The notes beneath the pieces were generated by a model. That model was not told the origin of the DNA and made no database searches. It worked only from the letters and a program-made list of their open reading frames with translations. A stretch of DNA of 64,000 nucleotides from assembly GCF_954871325.1 (NCBI RefSeq), contig NC_088775.1, forward strand, positions 5,071,475 to 5,135,474, written 5' to 3'. Numbering within the stretch: position 1 is the stretch's first letter; each line of letters starts with the position of its first letter. This document shows positions 25,783 to 52,491 of this stretch, in pieces. The translations under genes and the position numbers were made by a program. The stretch is from Gordionus sp. m RMFG-2023 (taxonomy: Eukaryota > Nematomorpha > Gordioida > Chordodea > Parachordodidae).

Positions 25783-25965
25783 ATGTTGTTAAACCATCTA
25801 ATTTTGACCAGCTCTAAAACGGTTTGGCCAAGTTTTTTGTCCAAAAAAAAATAGTCTCTAGTTGAAGCTAAACTTAGACGTATAAGTCAATTTTTTAAGG
25901 GATAATCTTGACCATGTCATATTGGAGTTGGTCAAATGTAGATGATTTAACATCACTAGAATATA
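25783..25965. mobile_element. MITE related to family A, variant ends
   Basis: TGTTGTTAAACCATCTAATT then TTGACCA at the left is mirrored at the right by GTCAAATGTAGATGATTTAA then CATCAC. The core differs from family A. Confidence 0.6.
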
Positions 25966-27341
25966 CAAAACGAAATGCAAAAATAAATATAAATAAATTT
26001 TAATTTTAAATATTACATAATATAATAAGTAATTTTTCTCCATGGTTTAACACTAATACCCTTTTAACTCTCTTGTTATGTAATTCTTTTTTTGACACAA
26101 AAAAAAATATATATACTTTATTAATATCTATTTGATATTTTAATTTTTATCAAACAGAATTTTAATATAGTTATATTTATATTTAGTGTGTCTAAATATT
26201 ATAAATGTTGACCTTCAAAAAGGCTTTCTTTATAAAGGGATTAGTAAATAATATAAGTAAATATATAGTAAATTTATAATAACATTCTTATTTATATAAT
26301 ATTGATAAAAGTAAAAAAAAGCTTTAAAAATTTTTAAAATATTATATTCGATTACGATTAATTTATAATATAATTTTATCTTATAAAACTTCACATAAAT
26401 AATAATATAGTATGTATTATAAAAAAAACTAAATTATTTTTTTTTGATTTAAACTTAATTCAATTATAGTAATATAAGAAATAGAATAGAAATTGACTAG
26501 AATTCAATGTTCACTGGATTAGAAAATTGTTATTAAAATGCAAAAAAAATAATGATTCTTGAAGGGACAGTTATTTCACGATTATTATTTTATTAGGAAT
26601 AAAATCATTGATAAAAATTTCATTATAATGCCATTATATTTATATTCAAAAATCCAATTCAATATTAATTTTTCGAAATCGCTATCAATAAATATTGCAA
26701 TAATTATCTAATTATTGTTTCTAAAAAAAAATCAATCAATGGTGCTTTATATTTAATCGGTTGTTTGAATATTTTTTCTTCCAACCATTTTAGTGCCAAT
26801 TTAACGATATAAGTGAATGTAACTCAGAATTGAACAGCTGCTGCCTATAGTGAAACGTAATAACAAAGTAATTCAACGAGAAAAAAAATGAAGAAATGAA
26901 CCTAAATTACAAAATTATCAATTGTCTTTTTGGCCATATTTCGAAAATATAATTTTTTTTTTGATAAACTGGTTCGACTAAAGCTGAATAGGTTTTCTGT
27001 ATAATAAATAATCCATTATATCAAAGAAAGAAGTCAAAAAAAAAAGTTCTTTAGAAGATACAAAATGAAAGCTAATCATATTTATGAATTTATAATTTTT
27101 CCTTTTTATAATAAAAAAAAATAAATAGAAAATGATTTTTTCCTTTAAAATTTTTATATTTTCAAAAATAATAAAATAATATTTAAAAAAAATTGCTACA
27201 AAATTAAAAGTTTTTTGGTATTTTTGACAAATTATATGGTTTTAGAAAATTGAAAAAAAAATGATATAAATTACTTAAAAAAATATATTACACGATGATT
27301 TAAGGGCGGATATAAGAAGCAAGGAAATTCTGAATTTTTAG
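25966..27341. other. Very AT-rich spacer upstream of the membrane-protein exon
   Basis: No exon found on either strand, although upstream exons of the 27342-29097 gene might be expected here. Long A and T runs dominate. Confidence 0.45.
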
Positions 27342-29097
27342 ACGATCCAGCATCGTTGTCCGCTTCCTCCAAGAAGAAGCAACACGAAAATAATGAGATG
27401 GTCAATGAGATGATCTTAGCGGAGGAATCTATAGAAGACACCGATAACGATAACGGCACCATTAATTCCGAATTCGACCCCTCGAAACTTATTACACCCC
27501 TCGTCTCCCAACCCGAATCAATTCGTATTCACGGCCATTCCTCAACCTACCATGTACATTTACGCCGAAGGTGGAGGTGCGCGCACAAAATCCTTCGTTT
27601 TCGTGTTCGTGATAATAGGATTGATGTTATCTATATCGGCACTGGTAGCCACGGTAGCTTATCTCATCAAAAAGGAAGGAAAACCGAACAAGAGCAGCTC
27701 AAAGTCTAGCCTGAAAAGGCCGAAATCCGATAATAAGTCTAAAATGAGGGCTTCATCTCAAAGATTATTCAAATACCCTCCGGATAAGATCTTGAATGGT
27801 ACTAGCATCGATACAAGTTGCGTTTCTATCAAGAACCCCGATTCTCAGCAAGCAAGAAAGTGTGGTGTTAAGAATATTTCCCAGGCATCGTTTCATTCAT
27901 CAAAACCTACCGTTTACAAGCATAACGGTAGAAAATTTAAAACCTTTTCAGAACCGAGCGATTCTCGCAGATATTCATTTTTATCCCTAAACGATCAATA
28001 CAATTCAAAATCTAAGCAAAAAAGTAACCAAACTATCTGCAACACAGATGCATCGAGATACAACATAAAATCGCCTTGCTACCCCCCGCTAATGCAGGAT
28101 AGGAAGCTAAGAGAATTTAACAGTATTCAGGTCGCCGGACACGCTTTACATAGAACGATCTAATAGCAATAATGATGATGGCGTTGATGGGATAGATAAT
28201 CCTCGACATCACAGTAAATGTAGTAGCTTGGTGCTTAACTCCTCCGGCAATAACCCCCAAAATACTAATATGGCATCAAAGTCAAAGATTTTTCCACCCT
28301 CGAAAAGAAAAACATGCGCATCTTCAGATTCGGTTTTTACGAACGACGATTCTGGCAGACCCTTGACCAGATTTTCCAGAATCGAGACGGGAGTTCCCAA
28401 CAGACCCGATTACAGGTTTATCCTAAATAAAAAATGTGTTTATGATGCCGACGGAGACGACGAAAATTATTTGTTGACCAGTTTTGTCAATTTCGACAAA
28501 ACCAAGGATACCTCAAGGTCGTATTCTGGAGAAGAAATTACGAAAAGACGCGCCCGAGATGACGCGAACGCACTATATTACATTAAAAATATTAGGCATC
28601 CGCACAGTAGCGACGATCAGTCGTATAATCGCTCCCGTTCCAAATCTTCTAAAAATGAATCGAAGGGTGAATATTGTTCCGACGAAATTTGGCAAAAAAA
28701 ATCTGCGACTCTATCGAACAGATTCGCCGATTACGATTGCGAGATGCCAAAACCCGTCAAAAATTTTACGAAAACCAGAGGGCCCCACGTGATTTGCTTC
28801 GAAGATGATTTACGAAATTTCGGCCATAAACCATCGCCAAAAGCGCCGAGGAAAGAATCTTCGGGAGTTTCTAATACAGATAAATTTAAAGATTACCGTT
28901 TCGATAAGGCGAATACCGCTGAAGGATATGACAACAATATGCGATCATGTTTTGACCAGATCAGGAGTAGTTTACTAAGTTCAGAAGGGCAGGCGATTGA
29001 CTCTAACGGCGGCCCGGAACAGTATTACATATCTAATAGGACTCATTTGCTGCAACCTTCTACTTTAAAATCATCAGAAAAATATGAATATTTATGA
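27342..29097 (+). CDS. Unrecognised single-pass membrane protein with a long Ser/Lys/Arg-rich tail (3' part of gene)
   Basis: The region stands out for its coding-like base composition. A likely splice acceptor (TTTTTAG) precedes 27342, and a first stretch to about 27550 encodes an acidic segment (EESIEDTDNDNG). From 27552 another frame gives SFVFVFVIIGLMLSISALVA, a clear membrane helix, followed by KKEG and a tail of about 170 residues rich in Ser, Lys and Arg up to 28163. The frame changes again between about 28113 and 28163, and a third stretch runs to the TGA at 29097 with about 300 more polar residues (RSRSKSSKNESKGE, several D/E clusters). If the three belong together, this is an acidic pre-membrane part, one helix and a ~470-residue cytoplasmic tail with no known domain. 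The shifts are either assembly indels, a decaying gene, or, for the first, overlapping transcripts. Upstream exons were not found, so any ectodomain is unknown. The family is not identified. Confidence 0.6.
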
Positions 29098-29141
29098 ACC
29101 CCATGTTATGTTAATTTTTTTTATTATCAATCCATAGATAT

Positions 29142-29147
29142 AATAAA
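29142..29147 (+). promoter_or_regulatory. Candidate polyadenylation signal
   Basis: AATAAA 45 bases after the TGA of the membrane-protein gene. Such words are common in AT-rich DNA, so this rests on position only. Confidence 0.4.
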
Positions 29148-29844
29148 TCGAATATTTTTTTCCCCATCAATGCAAAATGTAGAGAGATAATTTCAAATCA
29201 TTAGAGTTCGACTTTTCAATAAGGGAAATTTGTTTTTTTAGCAATAATTTAAGTTAAAATTAATTATGCATATATCTAATACGTAATAATATTAATATAT
29301 TATATTGAAACATTTCACATGTGACCTCAAATTATTAAATAATTATGATAATTTTAATCCTATTTTTCTTAAAAAAAAGTGATTTTTTTTTACTAATTAC
29401 TAGGATAGGTTGAACCATCCTAAGAGATTCTTAATATTTATCTGCTAATCTCAAAAATTCAACTGCTAAAATATAATATATAAAAACAACTCTTATAATT
29501 AAGATCTTATATTATATATATATATAGCATATTTATTAGATTTTAGAAATGTGTACATGTGAAAGTCTTTTAAAGAAATAAAATAAACAAGGATTATTAT
29601 AACTTTCGAATTATGCAAAACGTTTTTTTTTCTTTTTATCTATTAATTTAAACTTTTTTATACATAAATTTAAATGGTAATCTATAATATATTCATAAAT
29701 TTATTATATATATATTTACATATTATTTGTCATTTTTGATATATGGAATAAAAAAAAAAATTACAGGCAAAATTTATTGATTTTACGGATTAATTTATTT
29801 CATTTTTTTTTAAATAAAAAGAAGAGATGAAGCGCATTAGATAA
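29148..29844. other. AT-rich 3' flank, nothing recognised
   Basis: No coding sequence; TATATATA runs near 29515 and 29705. Confidence 0.5.
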
Positions 29845-29846
29845 TT

Positions 29847-29896
<50 letters not shown>

Positions 29897-30275
29897 TTCC
29901 TTTCTTTCTTCCTTCCTTCCTTCCTTTCTTCCTTCCTTCCTTCCTTCCTTCCTTCCTTCCTTCCTTCCTTCCTTCCTTCCTTCCTTCCTTCCTTCCTTCC
30001 TTCCTTCCTTCCTTCCTTCCTTCCTTCCTTCCTTCCTTCCTTCCTTCCTTCCTTCCTTCCTTCCTTCCTTCCTTCCTTCCTTCCTTCCTTCCTTCCTTCC
30101 TTCCTTCCTTCCTTCCTTCCTTCCTTCCTTCCTTCCTTCCTTCCTTCCTTCCTTCCTTCCTTCCTTCCTTCCTTCCTTCCTTCCTTCCTTCCTTCCTTCC
30201 TTCCTTCCTTCCTTCCTTCCTTCCTTCCTTCCTTCCTTCCTTCCTTCCTTCCTTCCTTTTTCCTTTCTTCCTTCT
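29845..30275. repeat. Long tetranucleotide array, TTTC then TTCC
   Basis: About 430 bp. The first ~90 bp is mostly TTTC with mixed TTCC units, the remainder nearly pure TTCC. Open frames across it (KEGR repeats) are a consequence of the repeat, not genes. MITE family A-like sequence follows directly. Confidence 0.97.
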
Positions 30276-30289
30276 TGGGGAGGAAAAAC

Positions 30290-30475
30290 AAGAAAGTCAG
30301 TGGAAAAAAAAATAAGTCTAAACGACTATTTCCAATATTTTAGCCAAAAAACGTATTCCGCAAGTCTGAATATTTTTTGCCCACAGGATGATAGAAAGTT
30401 TTGGACATCTATTAACGAAATCTAGAGGCTTCTGTAACATTATTTTTGGCCTAAATTCTTAACAATAAAATTAAC
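30290..30475. mobile_element. MITE family A relic beside the TTCC array
   Basis: Keeps ATATTTTAGCCAAAAAACG, CGCAAGTCTGAATATTTTTTGC, GGACATCTATTAACGAAATC and TAGAGGCTTCTG in family order. The left part seems replaced by the tetranucleotide array. Confidence 0.6.
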
Positions 30476-30785
30476 CACAATGTTTTAATTACAATATATG
30501 TTATTTAACCAAAATAAAAATAGCCGGAATCAATCTCTAGTTAAATAAACCTTGGAGAAATTTATTTCAACATAGATTTATTTTTATTTCAAAAATACTC
30601 CATTTTGTGCTTTTTTTTAAAGCAAATAAAATGGTTTCTTTGCTTTGAAAGAATTTCCTAAATTAATTTTATAGTTTCCGGTATTGTTTTTATTATTATT
30701 TTTTTAAACAAATAGAAAAGGTATATAAAATTTTAGCCTTTTCTAACTATATATATATTTTTCTTTGACCTTATATACTTTTAAG

Positions 30786-30849
30786 TAGTGTTGTTAGACT
30801 GTTCAATTTTACCCGATTTTAAGAACGGCTAATTCAATCATTTAATCCA

Positions 30850-30906
<57 letters not shown>

Positions 30907-31072
30907 AGAATAATATTACGCAAGCCGGAAGATTTTACTTAAAAATGGCACGAATGTCTAAGAGAGCTACTAGCGAAATCTCGAGGCTTAGGCATCATTT
31001 TTTTTTCTGATCAAAATATTGACCTAGCCGTTTTTAAAAATCAGCTCAAAAACGAGCCATTTAACGGAACTA
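30786..31072. mobile_element. MITE family A copy with internal GAAA array
   Basis: GTGTTGTTAGACTGTTC at the left, GAGCCATTTAACGGAAC at the right, flanked by TA. A (GAAA)n run at about 30849-30906 starts exactly where the family has CCAGAAAAATATTAC. Confidence 0.8.
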
Positions 31073-32099
31073 CTTTTAAGTTAAAGATTACTTAATTTTT
31101 CGAATTATTTTTTTTTCTTGAAAACGATTTTAAAATAAAAATTATTTTTTTAAAAAAGGTTAAGATAGTTGAAATGATTGTTAAAATTTTTAATAGGGGG
31201 GGGGGGGTAGAGATTTAGATTTTCCATTTCCACTGCTAATTTTGATTTTCATCTCCTATTTTTTTTTTAAAATATGTTAATTTTCCAGGGAAAGAGAAGG
31301 CAGAGGGAAGCTATAAGTGGGGGTAATATTGTCATAGATTTAGGTGGGAGAGGGGTAGATATGCACTGATATCTTAGTAATAAAAAAAATAATAGGCATA
31401 ATATAAAGATACTTATTGACGATAACAGTTGGCGCGTAACAAAATTTCCAGGGATTCTTCGGTTTAAAAATTTTTTTTGGGAGTCCTGAGAATTTATTAA
31501 ATATAAGCAAAACTAAACATAGAAAAAAAAATTTATCTTGAAATTTGGCCACTCAACGGTGTCATTGATGAATAAGGCTTACACGCTAGAAGTCACCTAT
31601 TCATTACTAGCAGTTTTTACAATTATTTATATATATATTTTTTTTATAGTTTAGATCAATGTTTAGAAGGTAAAAATTCAACTGCTTATGCCTTTATGAT
31701 GTAATTAGAGCCAGAACTCTAAATTTGAAAGAACACACACTGCTGACCATTATACTTATCTAGATGTAAAACATTCTTATAAAAAATTAATAAGCCGATC
31801 ATTGAACTACGGACCTATTATGAGCTTGCAAGGCAATATTCCGGCCGTTTTAACACGAATAATTATTATTTTTTGGTTTCCATAATTAAAGTCATGTTCG
31901 TGTGTAGAATAATACACTATATTTTTTTCTTTTATAAAATGATATTTTTTTTGTGAGAACCTTTGTAGCCATCACCGTACCACAGTTTACAACCCCCCCC
32001 CCACTTATATTTAGCTAATTGGGTAATAATGTTTATGATTGGCGTTACATCGGTTTAATAATTTACAAACAACATTTTATCATAAAATTTGATTATATA
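31073..32099. other. AT-rich spacer with poly-G and poly-C runs
   Basis: G-run at about 31196-31207 and C-run at about 31992-32000. No coding sequence recognised. Confidence 0.45.
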
Positions 32100-32107
32100 A
32101 TTTAGAT

Positions 32108-32481
32108 TAGTGATCTGCATCGGGCCTAATTTTTCAAGCCGGTCCGGCCCGAAATTTTTCTAAAAAAGATATGCCGACCCGACCCGAACTAGCATTTTTC
32201 TAAAAAAAAATTTTTACCCGATCAGGCCCTTTCCTGAATTTATTTAAATATAGAAATTAATTTTTATAATTACTCAAAATAAAATATATGTTATGTGGTG
32301 TCTAGTTTCTATAAATAAATTCGAATATTTTTATTTTAGATAAAAAATTCTACATAAATTTGATGAATTTAAGATATATTCAAAAAAATTTCCAAAACTC
32401 GACCTGACCAGGCCCGATTATTTTTAAAATAAGTAGGTCCGACCCGTACCCGGCCCGAACCCTACTTTTGTAGATCTCTAG
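32108..32481. mobile_element. hAT MITE, CCCGACCCG-rich, with 8-bp target duplication
   Basis: About 374 bp. Left end TAGTGATCTGCATCGGGCC, right end GTAGATCTCTAG, with several (G)GCCCGAA and CCCGACCC boxes near both ends. atttagat at 32100-32107 recurs at 32482-32489, consistent with a hAT insertion; the exact boundary can slide by one base. Confidence 0.8.
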
Positions 32482-32489
32482 ATTTAGAT

Positions 32490-33714
32490 TACAATAAAAG
32501 TGTGCGCAAAAAGATTTACAAAAAATAAAATAAAATAACCATTTTAAAATTTTAGGTCTACGGTAATAAAACATGAGCTTTCTAATCTTTGCGAAGAGAA
32601 CATATTTTCAACTTTACATTCGAATGGCAGGCATTGAAATCCTGCCGTAATTCTATAAATCATATGTTAACGTTTGAGTTTCAGATATTTTCACCAAATT
32701 GATACTAAAAAAAAAATCAAAGAACGATTTAGATGATCAGTGTCTACATGATTGAAGGGGATAGGGGGGGGGGGTATTCGTATTTATAAAGATTAAGATT
32801 TCCAATCGTTTCAAAGAAAAATTAGGTTAAATTGAAGAAGTAGATTTTAGAAAAAATGACGTCAGTAGGCCTAGTAACCAGTCACTTTCGAACAATTTTT
32901 TTTAAAAATTATTTTATAACTAAAAAAAATGTAACGAATATATTTTTCCGAAATAACATTTTTATTCCATGAAATCATATATTTTTTTTGTGTTCGGATC
33001 AAATGAAAAAATAAAATAAAATAGACGATTAAATATGCACAAAGTAATCATTCTTTTTATTATATACACATTAATTTATACATTCTCTATGGTTATTTTT
33101 TAACCTTTTTGTAAGAGTATCCTCTAGAGTAATAAATATTTGGTATATAAAAGGGAGGGAAAAAAAAATTATGAAAGGAATAAATTTATGAGAAATCCCT
33201 TCTTTGCTCTTGAAAAAAATTTGAAATAATTTATTTACTTTTTTTTAATATGGGGATATTATGTTTAAATAATAATGTATTGATTTATTTTTAAAAAGAA
33301 TTGATAAAAATTTCACGACCATTTGATCCAGAGTCCATTGGTTAGGCACGATATTCCGGTCCTGTCCTGTTCTTTAAACTTGGTCCTAAGATAATCTGCC
33401 CTTAGAATGGCACATTTTAAAGGACGCATCTAGTCCTCACGATCAGTAATAAGCTAGTTGGTCTCCTTATCTCCGTGATAGTTAAAATTTTGATCTTCTG
33501 GTCCAATCCATCGGTTATATATAATATCGGTTCCAAAATAAAACATAATAAGACGCCACTTCACATCCAATTCTAGCAACAACAAAAAAATTACAGGATC
33601 GATTTTTTCAATTTTAAAACTTATTTCTGCAACACTTCCTTAGGAAACAAATCTTTCATTCCACTTTTGCCTGAAAGCAGTGGACGTAAACTAAAAATTA
33701 TTTTTTTAAAATTA
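32490..33714. other. AT-rich spacer, nothing certain
   Basis: No gene recognised. A G-run lies near 32765, and 33344-33520 has GGTCCTGTCCTG-like words reminiscent of 6200-6620. Confidence 0.4.
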
Positions 33715-33815
33715 TAAAATTTCAAGAGGGGTTTTTTCAAATTTTTCAGGGAGATTCGAGCACCTATGCGCCACCCCCCAACCCTTCCCTAGTACCACTG
33801 CTGATTGAAAATACA
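33715..33815. repeat. Dispersed repeat E, copy 1 (worn transposon end)
   Basis: TCAAATTTTTCAGGGAGATT, CACCTATGCG, then CCTAGTACCACTGCTGATTG matches 39745-39860 (CTAGTGCTGCTACTGATTG) and looks like one end of a DNA transposon. Confidence 0.5.
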
Positions 33816-33904
33816 TATACAAATCAAAATTATCTCTAAAAGATTTTCATATAGAAATCAAAATTTTAGGGCCGCCATGGAATTTAAAAAATATTTGATT
33901 TTAA

Positions 33905-34205
33905 ATATCGGAGCCAATGATATAAAATGATACCTATTGAAAGCGTCGTTGAATTCAAATCAGCTGGACCTGCCATTTTGGTAAATATAGTAATTATTCT
34001 CATATTAAAAACTACTACCATTTCCTTATTATCTCGATGATCAGGCAATTCGTTAATAAAGTTTGCGTCAGACAATAAGGAATAAATTGGCCTCTCGTTT
34101 AAAATTTTTTAATTGTGATAATAGATAGGGTAATCAAAATGGCATCCCCAGCTGTTTTCATTGATGTACACCTTTAATGAATCGAAATAGGATAATATAT
34201 AAAAG
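33905..34205 (-). mobile_element. MITE family B, copy 2 (inverted)
   Basis: Reverse complement matches 530-870 and 44215-44535 along most of its length, including CGAGAGGCCAATTTATTCC, CTGATCATCGAGATAATAAG and the paired CAGCTG/GCCATTTTG blocks. It lies about 260 bp downstream of the last exon of the cyclase gene. A 63-codon frame inside it is incidental. Confidence 0.75.
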
Positions 34206-34465
34206 TATGACTGGGCTCCAATTCAGCTATAACTAGAATTTGTAGAGATGTTAGATTATCAAACCAAAGAGATACAATATTATTATTTAAAACTTATATA
34301 TACATATATATATTTATTATAAATATTACAGGAGACGGATTGGTTAAATATAAGAATTACATTTTTTTCTTCTAATGTTTCCTAGGAACTATTATATTTT
34401 ATACCTTTTATTTAAAAAAAAATAAAATATAATAATATTTCTAAGGCTAACTCCTCCAGAAAATA

Positions 34466-49722
<15,257 letters not shown>

Positions 49723-52491
49723 CTTTAATTTTTTTTTTTAAATATTAAATATAAAATATATTTTGATAAAATATCAATTATAAAAAGAATAAAATTAATT
49801 AAAAAACAATTAATAATAAATCAATATTTATCGTCCAAGTGTTAAAATTATTTAATCGATTTTATATTAATTATATGCAAACTAAAAGCCATTGATATGA
49901 TCAACATAAACTTATTAAAGAACAACTCAAAATGACGAGAGATTTTTGGGATCAATAAAATATAATCTCGCATTAACTTAATTATGAGGGAAAAAAATGA
50001 GGTATGATCCATCTTTCTAAGAGTTTTCTTCCTGATATATCTTATCTAAGCATTATTGAGGGGGAACACTGGTGAATTGGATTGCAAACAACCAAAATAG
50101 TTCATATGCGATTGGTTTTGTTCCTTCTTATTCTGCCAAGAAGTCTTTGGGTGAAAAAAAAATACAAAATGTGTATACGGAAGTTTGGACCAGACTGTGT
50201 TAGATCTATTTTACAAATTTTCATTTGTTTAAAAATAGTTTTTTTTGGTTTTACTGATAAACCTGATTTTTATAGACTGTTTTAATAACAGATTATAGAA
50301 TCTCCGAAGGCCCCCTTACATGGGCGATACAATTCCGTTGCGTCGCTGAAACCCTAGGGGTATATTCTAAGCCTCGTCAATATCCATTTTATATTTGAAT
50401 TATTATTATTTAGAAGGTCTGCTGGATTAAAACAAGTTTCCAAAAGAAATCCAAGATAAAGTATTTGTGGATATTTATAAAAAATAATAGCAGTCATTTA
50501 TTTTTTTACCAAACAAAAATATATGAAAAGTGATTTTTATAGAAAGGAAAGAGGTAATAAAGACAATTTCTTTTATATTAGATTGCTCTATTTAATAAAT
50601 AAACTTCAGCAAGGATTTTGACCAATTTTCAGATAAATTGGTCCGATAGATAAAAAGAAGTTAGAGTAGTAGTCAGTCATCAAACATCGCTATTTATGCC
50701 ACTTCTACCCTATTACAAATATTTGGTTATGTTACTGCATTAGATTTTATGATAGAATTTAAGCAATTTTGTCCTAAAATCCTATAGGTATAGGGCTTGC
50801 ACAATATGATTGAAATAATAGAGTCCCACTTGTTTTTAATTTAAATCTTAAAAATCTTAGAGCGCTTCTAATGAATATATTTATTTGATAATCATATCTA
50901 AATTTTGTAATAAAAGTATATTCTAGTCTGGATGTGATATTTTATCTCAATGGAAATTTTTTTTTTGGTATAAATTTTAATTTTGGGATGTACAAGTAAT
51001 TCTAGCAAGTGATCTGCGACATTTCTAACTGAATTAAGCCATAAATACTAGTTATTCGTTGCATATACCGTTAAATGTAAACTTATCTATCTCCTTTAAC
51101 TTAAGAAGTTATGTTCTCCAAATCTAACTTGTAAAATATAATCTTATAGTGCACACAAATTGAGCGTTTACGTTTCGCCGTAATTTTTAAATAAAAAAAA
51201 CGTAAAGCGCCTTCCTTGTTTAAACTGATATCCGCGTGGATTCAAAATTTGAAATAAGTTCTAAAAAAAAAGGATGTCATTGAAAATTATATTATCGTCT
51301 GCCTTCTGATTTCTTTAATTTCTAAATATTCCTTTTTATAGGATATAAGTAAGTTATTTATTATATTACATTTTATCTAATATTACAAAGCGAAGAATAA
51401 AAAAATAGTAATAAAAAAGCAAACTTATTTGCGTTTTTTTAAATGGTTGCTAAAGCCAAACGGTAATTTTACCAATTTACACGGGGCCGTTTCCAATGCT
51501 CAATTGTAAAATTTTAGGCACTGATCCTAATTTATCAATTTTAATCATATTAGCGTAAAAGTTAAGATTAGTGTTTTTTATATCGATATTTTGAAAAACT
51601 AATTTTTAAATCGCCAAATTATTATACTGCCCAGACCTTATCAGAGCGAACATTTCTTTTTTAGATGCTAATTCTTGAGCGTATGTATCTTTTAAAGCAA
51701 AGTCTAGGCGTTAAGCCGATTAACCTTAGAACGAAATGTACAAAGACCACGTTATTACTATTATCATCCTCATTTTGATCCGGCAAGTGAGAAATATATA
51801 TTTTTTTAAAATTAATGGCATTTTTGGCGTTCATTTTTCTATCTTTGAAAACCTTAGGTTGCAAAAAGATTAGTTTTACTAATGAACCAATATATTTTTT
51901 TATTCATTCGCCAAAAAAAATTACAGATAAAAATTGTCCAACTCACATTAGGCTCGAAATTATTTATTTAAATATTTTCGCATTGTAAAATATACAATAC
52001 ATTCAAATCGGTCAATAATAATCTTAGTAATTTAAATTTAATATTATAACAATATTAAATTAAAATACGAATCAGCCAAAAAAATGGGCATAATTATTTT
52101 AAAATAAAATAATCGAAATCATGTAATTAGCAATGGCCAATAATCTTCGAATAATAAATTATCTTCGCCTTAATCATAATAAATTACTATACAAGTTATA
52201 ATTATAAGTAATTTTTTTTTTGAAACAGGAATGAGATTATTAAATTTATTTTTCTTAAAAGCTAAAAAATTATTAATTTTAGAAGATGATAACCGCTAAT
52301 TTTTTTAAAAAATATATTTGAAAATGTTTAATTAAATTTATAGTTTTATTTTTACCACCAATCACAATAATTATATATTTGTATTTATGATTATAATTAC
52401 AAGGTATTTTACATTAAATTATTTGTTTACAAAAAAAATATATATATTATATAGATAATTAACAAGGTAAAAAAAATTCTATTTTCATAAT
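49723..52491. other. Intergenic region between SF3A3 and the cyclase receptor
   Basis: AT-rich, containing the promoter side of the cyclase gene; no core promoter element stands out. A minus-strand frame at 51864-51661 (HLPDQNEDDNSNNVVFVHF) has somewhat coding-like codons but no recognisable family or splice partner, and is left uncalled. Confidence 0.4.

Noticed and set aside
29800-30291. 163-codon open frame of KEGR repeats on the minus strand
   Set aside because: It is the translation of a TTCC tetranucleotide array; no start context or unique sequence supports a protein.
33884-34075. 63-codon frame in MITE family B
   Set aside because: Lies inside a non-autonomous repeat and is not kept open in the other copies.
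51661-51864. 67-codon frame on the minus strand
   Set aside because: Somewhat coding-like but without a recognised family, splice partners or neighbours; left uncalled.
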